Shown: positions 32,328 through 45,574, counted from the stretch's first letter. The stretch is DNA of 64,000 nt from Auanema rhodensis (GCA_964057225.1 OZ059894.1:10984131-11048130); one strand, 5' to 3'. Program-made: numbers and translations. The notes: generated by a model not told the origin, from the letters alone.

Positions 32328-32768
32328 ACAGCATAGCCATGAGTATCAAAGACATCAAGCAAATGTATCGTACTTGTTACGAGTGCACTCTCTCATTTGA
32401 ATATAAAAGTGTGGTTTGACAATCTTGACTGTACAGGTCATAAATGGCTCATATAAACTGTGGATTTACTCAACTTTTGGACTTATTTTTTTCTTATTCG
32501 AAGCGCTGCACTTTTTTCTATTCTTTTTATTCAAATACTTGTATATAGTTTTATATGTACGGTTGCAAAGTTTCCGAATATTTTATATATTTTTATACAA
32601 TAATTAGGAGAAGGTTAATACAATGAAATCTCCCAACTTTACAGTGTTTGTATTGCTTACAGTATCTAGAACAACCACTCTTGTAATATTAGAGCACATA
32701 TCAATCAACAACTTTTTCTAGTTATCAAAGCTTTTTTATTTCTTCAAGATATTTCAAATAAAATATAA

Positions 32769-32888
32769 AAGCTTACGACACCCGGGATTCCCAAGCCGTC
32801 TCCGATCCAAGTACTAACCGGGCCCAACGTTGCTTGACTTGCCAGATCGGACGGGATGGCGTACTTTCAACGTGGTATGGTCGTAAGC
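32769..32888 (-). rRNA. 5S: 5S rRNA, unit 10 copy a
   Basis: Consensus body. Confidence 0.97.
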
Positions 32889-33128
32889 AATGTTATATTC
32901 TTCATTATCAGTTATATCACTCTAAATCTTGTTGTTAATAGTTAGGACCACAAAGAAAACAACAGGAACAGTAACAAATGAAATGCCCAAACTTTACAGT
33001 GTTCGAGTTATTTACAGTATCTAAGACTACCTCTGTCGTGTTATTAGAGCAAACATTCGATTAACAACAACTTTTTTTTAGTTATCAAAGCTTTTTTATT
33101 TCTTCAAAAAATTTCAAATAAAATATAA

Positions 33129-33248
33129 AAGCTTACGACACCCGGGATTCCCAAGCCGTCTCCGATCCAAGTACTAACCGGGCCCAACGTTGCTTGACTT
33201 GCCAGATCGGACGGGATGGCGTACTTTCAACGTGGTATGGTCGTAAGC
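33129..33248 (-). rRNA. 5S: 5S rRNA, unit 10 copy b
   Basis: Consensus body. Confidence 0.97.
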
Positions 33249-33390
33249 AATGTCATATTCTTCATTATCAGTTATATCACTCTAAATCTTGTTGTTAATA
33301 GATACGACCACAAAGAAAACAACAGGAACAGTAACAATAACAAAAAAAATTTTTTTTTCACCTATGTGTCTAAAGGTTAGCCATGTATCC

Positions 33391-33426
<36 letters not shown>

Positions 33427-34603
33427 ACAGTAAAAAGTCCAATCAAGAGAGAAATTTTTTCAACACATAGTTGTTTTTTTTTTAAATATCATTGTTTTTC
33501 CTCATAACTCGGTTTAAACTCGTTCTAACCCGTTGAAATACGTCTAGAAAGTCTTTATAACATGCATATGTATGATAGAACTTCATATTTATTGTAATAG
33601 AAAATTTTATTTTCAGACGTCTTGGTTAACAATGATATGTTTTACCCCCTTATAATTTTTATCATAATGTTCCTTATACGGAACGCTCAATGAAACTTGC
33701 TTCCAGAAAAATTTCTTTCTATTTTTTCTTCATATGTACGTAGATACTATAGAGAACTATGATAGAAAACTTTAACATTCACGAAATCATCATTTCTCAT
33801 TACGCTACGGAGGTTTAAAAAGCTGTGTTTTACCTTATAATAGACCGGAAAACCCTTGTGTTAAAACTGGACCGTTTTTACACATATAAAAATGTCCCGT
33901 ATTCGGGACCCTAATGTAACTTTTGATTCCCTATATTTTTTTTCATGAAATTTACAATCTACTGTAGAAAGAAGAATTATTTTTATAAAAACTGTAAATT
34001 TTTGAAAAATGAAAACAAAACGAAAACAAAAACAACTTTTTTTTGAACATTTTCTCACACAAGGGTCCCCCCTTACCTACTTTTTTTCTCATTACTCGTT
34101 TCAACCTCATCCGATCACTCTGCAAACATGTTTAATCGTTCTAACTTGTTGAAATACGTCTTAAAAGTCTAAACAACATGCATATGCATAATAGAAACCA
34201 CCCGAATAGGCCCCCACGCACTAAACGAGATATATACATTACCAGTATAGTAATAGAACACATATTGAAGATTAATTCGATAAGAACAATTTATTGACGT
34301 AGAGAATGTTTGTTCCGAAAAACTACAATATTAAACTATAAAAGTAACAAAAGCGTAGAGGCAGCAAAGACATGAATAAACATAAATGTAAATACAGAAT
34401 TACCAGGTAGTACATAAGTATGACAAAAAATTATAAGAAAGCCATGAAAATAGAAGGTTTGTGAACAAATGAGAGGTACATCTTTGATCGTATAGTCATT
34501 TCTAAACCGTTCGTATGCTGCAGCATCGTCATAAGCGTCACTCAAGTTGAATTTCCATGTGTACTACACGATTTTCATTCTTATTGTTACATTCTTTCCC
34601 TGA

Positions 34604-34792
34604 GGGAATGGGCCGTTCCCGCCAGCAGTGCAAGAGCGGGTCGACCCGTGAGGTGGAGCTAGCAAGCCAGCATCTACCTCAAGTCTCAAAAATCGGTTAA
34701 CCTTATTGTGAACCAATGGAACACATATCGAAGGTTAATTCGATAAGAACGATTACTACACTTTGATCTTAGCCAAAAGGCCGAGAAGCGAT
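34604..34792 (-). ncRNA. U2: U2 snRNA, unit 11
   Basis: Complete consensus copy. Confidence 0.95.
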
Positions 34793-35233
34793 ACAGCATA
34801 GCCATGAGTATCAAAGACATCAAGCAAATGTATCGTACTTGTTACGAGTGCACTCTCTCATTTGAATATAAAAGTGTGGTTTGACAATCTTGACTGTACA
34901 GGTCATAAATGGCTCATATAAACTGTGGATTTACTCAACTTTTGGACTTATTTTTTTCTTATTCGAAGCGCTGCACTTTTTTCTATTCTTTTTATTCAAA
35001 TACTTGTATATAGTTTTATATGTACGGTTGCAAAGTTTCCGAATATTTTATATATTTTTATACAATAATTAGGAGAAGGTTAATACAATGAAATCTCCCA
35101 ACTTTACAGTGTTTGTATTGCTTACAGTATCTAGAACAACCACTCTTGTAATATTAGAGCACATATCAATCAACAACTTTTTCTAGTTATCAAAGCTTTT
35201 TTATTTCTTCAAGATATTTCAAATAAAATATAA

Positions 35234-35353
35234 AAGCTTACGACACCCGGGATTCCCAAGCCGTCTCCGATCCAAGTACTAACCGGGCCCAACGTTGCTT
35301 GACTTGCCAGATCGGACGGGATGGCGTACTTTCAACGTGGTATGGTCGTAAGC
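35234..35353 (-). rRNA. 5S: 5S rRNA, unit 11 copy a
   Basis: Consensus body. Confidence 0.97.
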
Positions 35354-35593
35354 AATGTTATATTCTTCATTATCAGTTATATCACTCTAAATCTTGTTGT
35401 TAATAGTTAGGACCACAAAGAAAACAACAGGAACAGTAACAAATGAAATGCCCAAACTTTACAGTGTTCGAGTTATTTACAGTATCTAAGACTACCTCTG
35501 TCGTGTTATTAGAGCAAACATTCGATTAACAACAACTTTTTTTTAGTTATCAAAGCTTTTTTATTTCTTCAAAAAATTTCAAATAAAATATAA

Positions 35594-35713
35594 AAGCTTA
35601 CGACACCCGGGATTCCCAAGCCGTCTCCGATCCAAGTACTAACCGGGCCCAACGTTGCTTGACTTGCCAGATCGGACGGGATGGCGTACTTTCAACGTGG
35701 TATGGTCGTAAGC
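35594..35713 (-). rRNA. 5S: 5S rRNA, unit 11 copy b
   Basis: Consensus body. Confidence 0.97.
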
Positions 35714-37062
35714 AATGTCATATTCTTCATTATCAGTTATATCACTCTAAATCTTGTTGTTAATAGATACGACCACAAAGAAAACAACAGGAACAGTAAC
35801 AATAACAAAAAAAATTTTTTTTTCACCTATGTGTCTAAAGGTTAGCCATGTATCCGTTTATATATATATATATATATATATATCAACAGTAAAAAGTCCA
35901 ATCAAGAGAGAAATTTTTTCAACACATAGTTGTTTTTTTTTTAAATATCATTGTTTTTCCTCATAACTCGGTTTAAACTCGTTCTAACCCGTTGAAATAC
36001 GTCTAGAAAGTCTTTATAACATGCATATGTATGATAGAACTTCATATTTATTGTAATAGAAAATTTTATTTTCAGACGTCTTGGTTAACAATGATATGTT
36101 TTACCCCCTTATAATTTTTATCATAATGTTCCTTATACGGAACGCTCAATGAAACTTGCTTCCAGAAAAATTTCTTTCTATTTTTTCTTCATATGTACGT
36201 AGATACTATAGAGAACTATGATAGAAAACTTTAACATTCACGAAATCATCATTTCTCATTACGCTACGGAGGTTTAAAAAGCTGTGTTTTACCTTATAAT
36301 AGACCGGAAAACCCTTGTGTTAAAACTGGACCGTTTTTACACATATAAAAATGTCCCGTATTCGGGACCCTAATGTAACTTTTGATTCCCTATATTTTTT
36401 TTCATGAAATTTACAATCTACTGTAGAAAGAAGAATTATTTTTATAAAAACTGTAAATTTTTGAAAAATGAAAACAAAACGAAAACAAAAGCAACTTTTT
36501 TTTGAACATTTTCTCACACAAGGGTCCCCCCTTACCTACTTTTTTTCTCATTACTCGTTTCAACCTCATCCGATCACTCTGCAAACATGTTTAATCGTTC
36601 TAACTTGTTGAAATACGTCTTAAAAGTCTAAACAACATGCATATGCATAATAGAAACCACCCGAATAGGCCCCCACGCACTAAACGAGATATATACATTA
36701 CCAGTATAGTAATAGAACACATATTGAAGATTAATTCCATAAGAACAATTTATTGACGTAGAGAATGTTTGTTCCGAAAAACTACAATATTAAACTATAA
36801 AAGTAACAAAAGCGTAGAGGCAGCAAAGACATGAATAAACATAAATGTAAATACAGAATTACCAGGTAGTACATAAGTATGACAAAAAATTATAAGAAAG
36901 CCATGAAAATAGAAGGTTTGTGAACAAATGAGAGGTACATCTTTGATCGTATAGTCATTTCTAAACCGTTCGTATGCTGCAGCATCGTCATAAGCGTCAC
37001 TCAAGTTGAATTTCCATGTGTACTACACGATTTTCATTCTTATTGTTACATTCTTTCCCTGA

Positions 37063-37251
37063 GGGAATGGGCCGTTCCCGCCAGCAGTGCAAGAGCGGGT
37101 CGACCCGTGAGGTGGAGCTAGCAAGCCAGCATCTACCTCAAGTCTCAAAAATCGGTTAACCTTATTGTGAACCAATGGAACACATATCGAAGGTTAATTC
37201 GATAAGAACGATTACTACACTTTGATCTTAGCCAAAAGGCCGAGAAGCGAT
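37063..37251 (-). ncRNA. U2: U2 snRNA, unit 12
   Basis: Complete consensus copy. Confidence 0.95.
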
Positions 37252-37692
37252 ACAGCATAGCCATGAGTATCAAAGACATCAAGCAAATGTATCGTACTTG
37301 TTACGAGTGCACTCTCTCATTTGAATATAAAAGTGTGGTTTGACAATCTTGACTGTACAGGTCATAAATGGCTCATATAAACTGTGGATTTACTCAACTT
37401 TTGGACTTATTTTTTTCTTATTCGAAGCGCTGCACTTTTTTCTATTCTTTTTATTCAAATACTTGTATATAGTTTTATATGTACGGTTGCAAAGTTTCCG
37501 AATATTTTATATATTTTTATACAATAATTAGGAGAAGGTTAATACAATGAAATCTCCCAACTTTACAGTGTTTGTATTGCTTACAGTATCTAGAACAACC
37601 ACTCTTGTAATATTAGAGCACATATCAATCAACAACTTTTTCTAGTTATCAAAGCTTTTTTATTTCTTCAAGATATTTCAAATAAAATATAA

Positions 37693-37812
37693 AAGCTTAC
37701 GACACCCGGGATTCCCAAGCCGTCTCCGATCCAAGTACTAACCGGGCCCAACGTTGCTTGACTTGCCAGATCGGACGGGATGGCGTACTTTCAACGTGGT
37801 ATGGTCGTAAGC
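37693..37812 (-). rRNA. 5S: 5S rRNA, unit 12 copy a
   Basis: Consensus body. Confidence 0.97.
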
Positions 37813-38052
37813 AATGTTATATTCTTCATTATCAGTTATATCACTCTAAATCTTGTTGTTAATAGTTAGGACCACAAAGAAAACAACAGGAACAGTAACA
37901 AATGAAATGCCCAAACTTTACAGTGTTCGAGTTATTTACAGTATCTAAGACTACCTCTGTCGTGTTATTAGAGCAAACATTCGATTAACAACAACTTTTT
38001 TTTAGTTATCAAAGCTTTTTTATTTCTTCAAAAAATTTCAAATAAAATATAA

Positions 38053-38172
38053 AAGCTTACGACACCCGGGATTCCCAAGCCGTCTCCGATCCAAGTACTA
38101 ACCGGGCCCAACGTTGCTTGACTTGCCAGATCGGACGGGATGGCGTACTTTCAACGTGGTATGGTCGTAAGC
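38053..38172 (-). rRNA. 5S: 5S rRNA, unit 12 copy b
   Basis: Consensus body. Confidence 0.97.
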
Positions 38173-39513
38173 AATGTCATATTCTTCATTATCAGTTATA
38201 TCACTCTAAATCTTGTTGTTAATAGATACGACCACAAAGAAAACAACAGGAACAGTAACAATAACAAAAAAAATTTTTTTTTCACCTATGTGTCTAAAGG
38301 TTAGCCATGTATCCGTTTATATATATATATATATCAACAGTAAAAAGTCCAATCAAGAGAGAAATTTTTTCAACACATAGTTGTTTTTTTTTTAAATATC
38401 ATTGTTTTTCCTCATAACTCGGTTTAAACTCGTTCTAACCCGTTGAAATACGTCTAGAAAGTCTTTATAACATGCATATGTATGATAGAACTTCATATTT
38501 ATTGTAATAGAAAATTTTATTTTCAGACGTCTTGGTTAACAATGATATGTTTTACCCCCTTATAATTTTTATCATAATGTTCCTTATACGGAACGCTCAA
38601 TGAAACTTGCTTCCAGAAAAATTTCTTTCTATTTTTTCTTCATATGTACGTAGATACTATAGAGAACTATGATAGAAAACTTTAACATTCACGAAATCAT
38701 CATTTCTCATTACGCTACGGAGGTTTAAAAAGCTGTGTTTTACCTTATAATAGACCGGAAAACCCTTGTGTTAAAACTGGACCGTTTTTACACATATAAA
38801 AATGTCCCGTATTCGGGACCCTAATGTAACTTTTGATTCCCTATATTTTTTTTCATGAAATTTACAATCTACTGTAGAAAGAAGAATTATTTTTATAAAA
38901 ACTGTAAATTTTTGAAAAATGAAAACAAAACGAAAACAAAAACAACTTTTTTTTGAACATTTTCTCACACAAGGGTCCTCCCTTACCTACTTTTTTTCTC
39001 ATTACTCGTTTCAACCTCATCCGATCACTCTGCAAACATGTTTAATCGTTCTAACTTGTTGAAATACGTCTTAAAAGTCTAAACAACATGCATATGCATA
39101 ATAGAAACCACCCGAATAGGCCCCCACGCACTAAACGAGATATATACATTACCAGTATAGTAATAGAACACATATTGAAGATTAATTCCATAAGAACAAT
39201 TTATTGACGTAGAGAATGTTTGTTCCGAAAAACTACAATATTAAACTATAAAAGTAACAAAAGCGTAGAGGCAGCAAAGACATGAATAAACATAAATGTA
39301 AATACAGAATTACCAGGTAGTACATAAGTATGACAAAAAATTATAAGAAAGCCATGACAATAGAAGGTTTGTGAACAAATGAGAGGTACATCTTTGATCG
39401 TATAGTCATTTCTAAACCGTTCGTATGCTGCAGCATCGTCATAAGCGTCATTCAAGTTGAATTTCCATGTGTACTACACGATTTTCATTCTTATTGTTAC
39501 ATTCTTTCCCTGA

Positions 39514-39665
39514 GGGAATGGGCCGTTCCCGCCAGCAGTGCAAGAGCGGGTCGACCCGTGAGGTGGAGCTAGCAAGCCAGCATCTACCTCAAGTCTCAAA
39601 AATCGGTTAACCTTATTGTGAACCAATGGAACACATATCGAAGGTTAATTCGATAAGAACGATTA
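39514..39665 (-). pseudogene. U2: U2 snRNA 3' part, split by Utopia copy 3
   Basis: Contains nt 38-189; breakpoint identical to the other two disrupted genes although the inserted element differs in sequence. Confidence 0.95.
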
Positions 39666-40775
39666 ATGGTTTATTGAATAACTAATGTTATGAAACAATA
39701 AATAACCAATAAAAAAGAGCCCAGAATCGGGGAGACGGTATTACCAGTACAACTTAAAACAGCAAGTGATTAAAAAGTACAAAATAAAACACATTACCAA
39801 CAGAGGCTAAAACGACTCAAGAGTCGGGGGAGTGGGTTAAAAAAAGTAATGAATAACAAAAAAAATGAATAATAAAGCAGAACAGTGAAAAGTAAATATC
39901 AAGTGCCGCTATGATCAAACAATTTGAGTGCCTACGGCAATGGTGTTAAAAATAAACAACAAAATACATGTACCAATGAAGGTCAGAAAGAGAGAAAGAA
40001 AAAAGACAAAAATAAGTAATACAAAAAGTAAAAAATATATTACAATCAAATCACAAACAAGTCAATGGATAATTTCTTCTTCATACTGCCTTACACCAGA
40101 AACATGTTCCACGTAGATATTCCTGGCCCACTTGATGGTATCGGCGACGACGAGCTTCTCCATTAGCCGGTTGTAGTGGCTGCTGATCTTGAGTGATCGG
40201 AGGGCTTGTACGTTGAGCGGGTCCATAGTTCCAAGCATTCCTACGACATACGCTTCTACACTAGTCTTATAACCAAGACATTGGTATTGGCTGGCTATGT
40301 CAGCATATTTCCTCTCCTTTATCATACGCGCGGCTATCATGGCTTGTCGGCGGTTTTCATAGCTCACTGTAACATCAACGATACTACAGTGTTTTGCGTC
40401 ATGATCGACCACTACTATGTCAGGTCGGAGTGTACTATTAATGCCAGGAAGAGGCTGGTTAGTGTAAACTTCTCCGTTTTTAGGCTCTGGCAGGGCTTTG
40501 ATAAGACGGTCCACGATGTTGTTGTGGCGGAGTTGGATTGCTCTCGTGTGAAAGTGGCAGTGTCCAAGAACATGTGCAGCAGTTTCGTTGGGGTAACTAC
40601 ACCTGCGGCACTGTTTGTTTCCTTCTCCGTGTCTTCTACAGCCATTGAGCTGGAGAGTATTAAGTCGAGCCTTGTGGATGAATCGCCAATCAGCAAACCG
40701 TATGAAATCTCCCTTCGCCATAAAGTGATTGGACGCTTTGTTGAGCATTGTGACATCAAAGACTTTCCCTTGATA
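39666..40775 (-). mobile_element. Utopia-like element, copy 3, 3' fragment of about 1.1 kb
   Basis: The 3' UTR and coding sequence differ from copies 1 and 2 at many scattered positions, so this is a separate insertion from a diverged source. The 5' break lies just before the CCHC-endonuclease part and joins ACTACACGATTTTC, the U2 3' flank. ACTACAC also occurs in U2 next to the target site, so the join sits on microhomology. Confidence 0.85.
40062..40775 (-). CDS. Restriction-like endonuclease domain fragment of Utopia-like protein (copy 3)
   Basis: The frame is open from about 40775, with the first Met at 40748. It keeps the CCHC finger, the RPD...D nuclease core and the C-terminus, but no RT. 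About six residues differ from copies 1 and 2 over 228 (for example S to F in the finger loop, N to D before the nuclease core, G to V near the end); no stop or frameshift is seen. It is a truncated, non-autonomous remnant. Confidence 0.85.
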   Translation of the reverse strand, partial: YQGKVFDVTMLNKASNHFMAKGDFIRFADWRFIHKARLNTLQLNGCRRHGEGNKQCRRCSYPNETAAHVLGHCHFHTRAIQLRHNNIVDRLIKALPEPKNGEVYTNQPLPGINSTLRPDIVVVDHDAKHCSIVDVTVSYENRRQAMIAARMIKERKYADIASQYQCLGYKTSVEAYVVGMLGTMDPLNVQALRSLKISSHYNRLMEKLVVADTIKWARNIYVEHVSGVRQYEEEIIH

Positions 40776-40815
40776 CTACACGATTTTCATTCTTATTGTT
40801 ACATTCTTTCCCTGA

Positions 40816-41004
40816 GGGAATGGGCCGTTCCCGCCAGCAGTGCAAGAGCGGGTCGACCCGTGAGGTGGAGCTAGCAAGCCAGCATCTACCTCAAGTCTCA
40901 AAAATCGGTTAACCTTATTGTGAACCAATGGAACACATATCGAAGGTTAATTCGATAAGAACGATTACTACACTTTGATCTTAGCCAAAAGGCCGAGAAG
41001 CGAT
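40816..41004 (-). ncRNA. U2: U2 snRNA, unit 13 (complete copy beside Utopia copy 3)
   Basis: Complete consensus copy, so unit 13 keeps one functional-looking U2 despite the insertion. Confidence 0.95.
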
Positions 41005-41445
41005 ACAGCATAGCCATGAGTATCAAAGACATCAAGCAAATGTATCGTACTTGTTACGAGTGCACTCTCTCATTTGAATATAAAAGTGTGGTTTGACAAT
41101 CTTGACTGTACAGGTCATAAATGGCTCATATAAAATGTGGATTTACTCAACTTTTGGACTTATTTTTTTCTTATTCGAAGCGCTGCACTTTTTTCTATTC
41201 TTTTTATTCAAATACTTGTATATAGTTTTATATGTACGGTTGCAAAGTTTCCGAATATTTTATATATTTTTATACAATAATTAGGAGAAGGTTAATACAA
41301 TGAAATCTCCCAACTTTACAGTGTTTGTATTGCTTACAGTATCTAGAACAACCACTCTTGTAATATTAGAGCACATATCAATCAACAACTTTTTCTAGTT
41401 ATCTAAGCTTTTTTATTTCTTCAAGATATTTCAAATAAAATATAA

Positions 41446-41565
41446 AAGCTTACGACACCCGGGATTCCCAAGCCGTCTCCGATCCAAGTACTAACCGGGC
41501 CCAACGTTGCTTGACTTGCCAGATCGGACGGGATGGCGTACTTTCAACGTGGTATGGTCGTAAGC
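41446..41565 (-). rRNA. 5S: 5S rRNA, unit 13 (single a/b hybrid copy)
   Basis: The 3' flank is a-type (CAAGATATTTC) and the 5' flank b-type (GTCATATTC), so the a-b deletion occurred within or beside the gene. Consensus body. Confidence 0.97.
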
Positions 41566-41707
41566 AATGTCATATTCTTCATTATCAGTTATATCACTCT
41601 AAATCTTGTTGTTAATAGATACGACCACAAAGAAAACAACAGGAACAGTAACAATAACAAAAAAAATTTTTTTTTCACCTATGTGTCTAAAGGTTAGCCA
41701 TGTATCC

Positions 41708-41749
<42 letters not shown>

Positions 41750-42926
41750 ACAGTAAAAAGTCCAATCAAGAGAGAAATTTTTTCAACACATAGTTGTTTT
41801 TTTTTTAAATATCATTGTTTTTTCTCATAACTCGGTTTAAACTCGTTCTAACCCGTTGAAATACGTCTAGAAAGTCTTTATAACATGCATATGTATGATA
41901 GAACTTCATATTTATTGTAATAGAAAATTTTATTTTCAGACGTCTTGGTTAACAATGATATGTTTTACCCCCTTATAATTTTTATCATAATGTTCCTTAT
42001 ACGGAACGCTCAATGAAACTTGCTTCCAGAAAAATTTCTTTCTATTTTTTCTTCATATGTACGTAGATACTATAGAGAACTATGATAGAAAACTTTAACA
42101 TTCACGAAATCATCATCTCTCATTACGCTACGGAGGTTTAAAAAGCTGTGTTTTACCTTATAATAGACCGGAAAACCCTTGTGTTAAAACTGGACCGTTT
42201 TTACACATATAAAAATGTCCCGTATTCGGGACCCTAATGTAACTTTTGATTCCCTATATTTTTTTTCATGAAATTTACAATCTACTGTAGAAAGAAGAAT
42301 TATTTTTATAAAAACTGTAAATTTTTGAAAAATGAAAACAAAACGAAAAAAAAAAAAACTTTTTTTTGAACATTTTCTCACACAAGGGTCCCCCCTTACC
42401 TACTTTTTTTCTCATTACTCGTTTCAACCTCATCCGATCACTCTGCAAACATGTTTAATCGTTCTAACTTGTTGAAATACGTCTTAAAAGTCTAAACAAC
42501 ATGCATATGCATAATAGAAACCACCCGAATAGGCCCCCACGCACTAAACGAGATATATACATTACCAGTATAGTAATAGAACACATATTGAAGATTAATT
42601 CGATAAGAACAATTTATTGACGTAGAGAATGTTTGTTCCGAAAAACTACAATATTAAACTATAAAAGTAACAAAAGCGTAGAGGCAGCAAAGACATGAAT
42701 AAACATAAATGTAAATACAGAATTACCAGGTAGTACATAAGTATGACAAAAAATTATAAGAAAGCCATGAAAATAGAAGGTTTGTGAACAAATGAGAGGT
42801 ACATCTTTGATCGTATAGTCATTTCTAAACCGTTCGTATGCTGCAGCATCGTCATAAGCGTCACTCAAGTTGAATTTCCATGTGTACTACACGATTTTCA
42901 TTCTTATTGTTACATTCTTTCCCTGA

Positions 42927-43115
42927 GGGAATGGGCCGTTCCCGCCAGCAGTGCAAGAGCGGGTCGACCCGTGAGGTGGAGCTAGCAAGCCAGCATCTAC
43001 CTCAAGTCTCAAAAATCGGTTAACCTTATTGTGAACCAATGGAACACATATCGAAGGTTAATTCGATAAGAACGATTACTACACTTTGATCTTAGCCAAA
43101 AGGCCGAGAAGCGAT
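42927..43115 (-). ncRNA. U2: U2 snRNA, unit 14
   Basis: Complete consensus copy. Confidence 0.95.
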
Positions 43116-43556
43116 ACAGCATAGCCATGAGTATCAAAGACATCAAGCAAATGTATCGTACTTGTTACGAGTGCACTCTCTCATTTGAATATAAAAGTGT
43201 GGTTTGACAATCTTGACTGTACAGGTCATAAATGGCTCATATAAACTGTGGATTTACTCAACTTTTGGACTTATTTTTTTCTTATTCGAAGCGCTGCACT
43301 TTTTTCTATTCTTTTTATTCAAATACTTGTATATAGTTTTATATGTACGGTTGCAAAGTTTCCGAATATTTTATATATTTTTATACAATAATTAGGAGAA
43401 GGTTAATACAATGAAATCTCCCAACTTTACAGTGTTTGTATTGCTTACAGTATCTAGAACAACCACTCTTGTAATATTAGAGCACATATCAATCAACAAC
43501 TTTTTCTAGTTATCAAAGCTTTTTTATTTCTTCAAGATATTTCAAATAAAATATAA

Positions 43557-43676
43557 AAGCTTACGACACCCGGGATTCCCAAGCCGTCTCCGATCCAAGT
43601 ACTAACCGGGCCCAACGTTGCTTGACTTGCCAGATCGGACGGGATGGCGTACTTTCAACGTGGTATGGTCGTAAGC
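43557..43676 (-). rRNA. 5S: 5S rRNA, unit 14 copy a
   Basis: Consensus body; upstream flank partly converted to b type. Confidence 0.97.
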
Positions 43677-43916
43677 AATGTTATATTCTTCATTATCAGT
43701 TATATCACTCTAAATCTTGTTGTTAATAGATACGACCACAAAGAAAACAACAGGAACAGTAACAAATGAAATGCCCAAACTTTACAGTGTTCGAGTTATT
43801 TACAGTATCTAAGACTACCTCTGTCGTGTTATTAGAGCAAACATTCGATTAACAACAACTTTTTTTTAGTTATCAAAGCTTTTTTATTTCTTCAAAAAAT
43901 TTCAAATAAAATATAA

Positions 43917-44036
43917 AAGCTTACGACACCCGGGATTCCCAAGCCGTCTCCGATCCAAGTACTAACCGGGCCCAACGTTGCTTGACTTGCCAGATCGGAC
44001 GGGATGGCGTACTTTCAACGTGGTATGGTCGTAAGC
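43917..44036 (-). rRNA. 5S: 5S rRNA, unit 14 copy b
   Basis: Consensus body. Confidence 0.97.
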
Positions 44037-45385
44037 AATGTCATATTCTTCATTATCAGTTATATCACTCTAAATCTTGTTGTTAATAGATACGACCACA
44101 AAGAAAACAACAGGAACAGTAACAATAACAAAAAAAATTTTTTTTTCACCTATGTGTCTAAAGGTTAGCCATGTATCCGTTTATATATATATATATATAT
44201 ATATATCAACAGTAAAAAGTCCAATCAAGAGAGAAATTTTTTCAACACATAGTTGTTTTTTTTTTAAATATCATTGTTTTTCCTCATAACTCGGTTTAAA
44301 CTCGTTCTAACCCGTTGAAATACGTCTAGAAAGTCTTTATAACATGCATATGTATGATAGAACTTCATATTTATTGTAATAGAAAATTTTATTTTCAGAC
44401 GTCTTGGTTAACAATGATATGTTTTACCCCCTTATAATTTTTATCATAATGTTCCTTATACGGAACGCTCAATGAAACTTGCTTCCAGAAAAATTTCTTT
44501 CTATTTTTTCTTCATATGTACGTAGATACTATAGAGAACTATGATAGAAAACTTTAACATTCACGAAATCATCATTTCTCATTACGCTACGGAGGTTTAA
44601 AAAGCTGTGTTTTACCTTATAATAGACCGGAAAACCCTTGTGTTAAAACTGGACCGTTTTTACACATATAAAAATGTCCCGTATTCGGGACCCTAATGTA
44701 ACTTTTGATTCCCTATATTTTTTTTCATGAAATTTACAATCTACTGTAGAAAGAAGAATTATTTTTATAAAAACTGTAAATTTTTGAAAAATGAAAACAA
44801 AACGAAAACAAAAACAACTTTTTTTTGAACATTTTCTCACACAAGGGTCCCCCCTTACCTACTTTTTTTCTCATTACTCGTTTCAACCTCATCCGATCAC
44901 TCTGCAAACATGTTTAATCGTTCTAACTTGTTGAAATACGTCTTAAAAGTCTAAACAACATGCATATGCATAATAGAAACCACCCGAATAGGCCCCCACG
45001 CACTAAACGAGATATATACATTACCAGTATAGTAATAGAACACATATTGAAGATTAATTCGATAAGAACAATTTATTGACGTAGAGAATGTTTGTTCCGA
45101 AAAACTACAATATTAAACTATAAAAGTAACAAAAGCGTAGAGGCAGCAAAGACATGAATAAACATAAATGTAAATACAGAATTACCAGGTAGTACATAAG
45201 TATGACAAAAAATTATAAGAAAGCCATGAAAATAGAAGGTTTGTGAACAAATGAGAGGTACATCTTTGATCGTATAGTCATTTCTAAACCGTTCGTATGC
45301 TGCAGCATCGTCATAAGCGTCACTCAAGTTGAATTTCCATGTGTACTACACGATTTTCATTCTTATTGTTACATTCTTTCCCTGA

Positions 45386-45574
45386 GGGAATGGGCCGTTC
45401 CCGCCAGCAGTGCAAGAGCGGGTCGACCCGTGAGGTGGAGCTAGCAAGCCAGCATCTACCTCAAGTCTCAAAAATCGGTTAACCTTATTGTGAACCAATG
45501 GAACACATATCGAAGGTTAATTCGATAAGAACGATTACTACACTTTGATCTTAGCCAAAAGGCCGAGAAGCGAT
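45386..45574 (-). ncRNA. U2: U2 snRNA, unit 15
   Basis: Complete consensus copy. Confidence 0.95.

Larger units (their letters stand above)
31019..33483. repeat. Array unit 10 (2,465 bp)
   Basis: Complete unit with no private change noticed. Confidence 0.95.
33484..35942. repeat. Array unit 11 (2,459 bp)
   Basis: Complete unit; shorter TA tract (about 25 bp). Confidence 0.95.
35943..38393. repeat. Array unit 12 (2,451 bp)
   Basis: Complete unit. It shares TTCCATAAG with units 6 and 13 but not their other private changes, which suggests a gene-conversion patch. Short TA tract. Confidence 0.95.
38394..41806. repeat. Array unit 13, composite with Utopia copy 3, second U2 and one 5S (3,413 bp)
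   Basis: Order: spacer, U2 nt 38-189, a 3' fragment of a Utopia-like element, then again the U2 3' flank, a complete U2, a single 5S and the TA tract. The U2 3' flank and most of U2 are therefore present twice, on both sides of the element. Confidence 0.93.
41807..44265. repeat. Array unit 14 (2,459 bp)
   Basis: Complete unit. The a-b spacer has AGATACGACC in place of GTTAGGACC, a patch of b-type flank shared with unit 15. Several private changes occur at the unit start. Confidence 0.95.
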
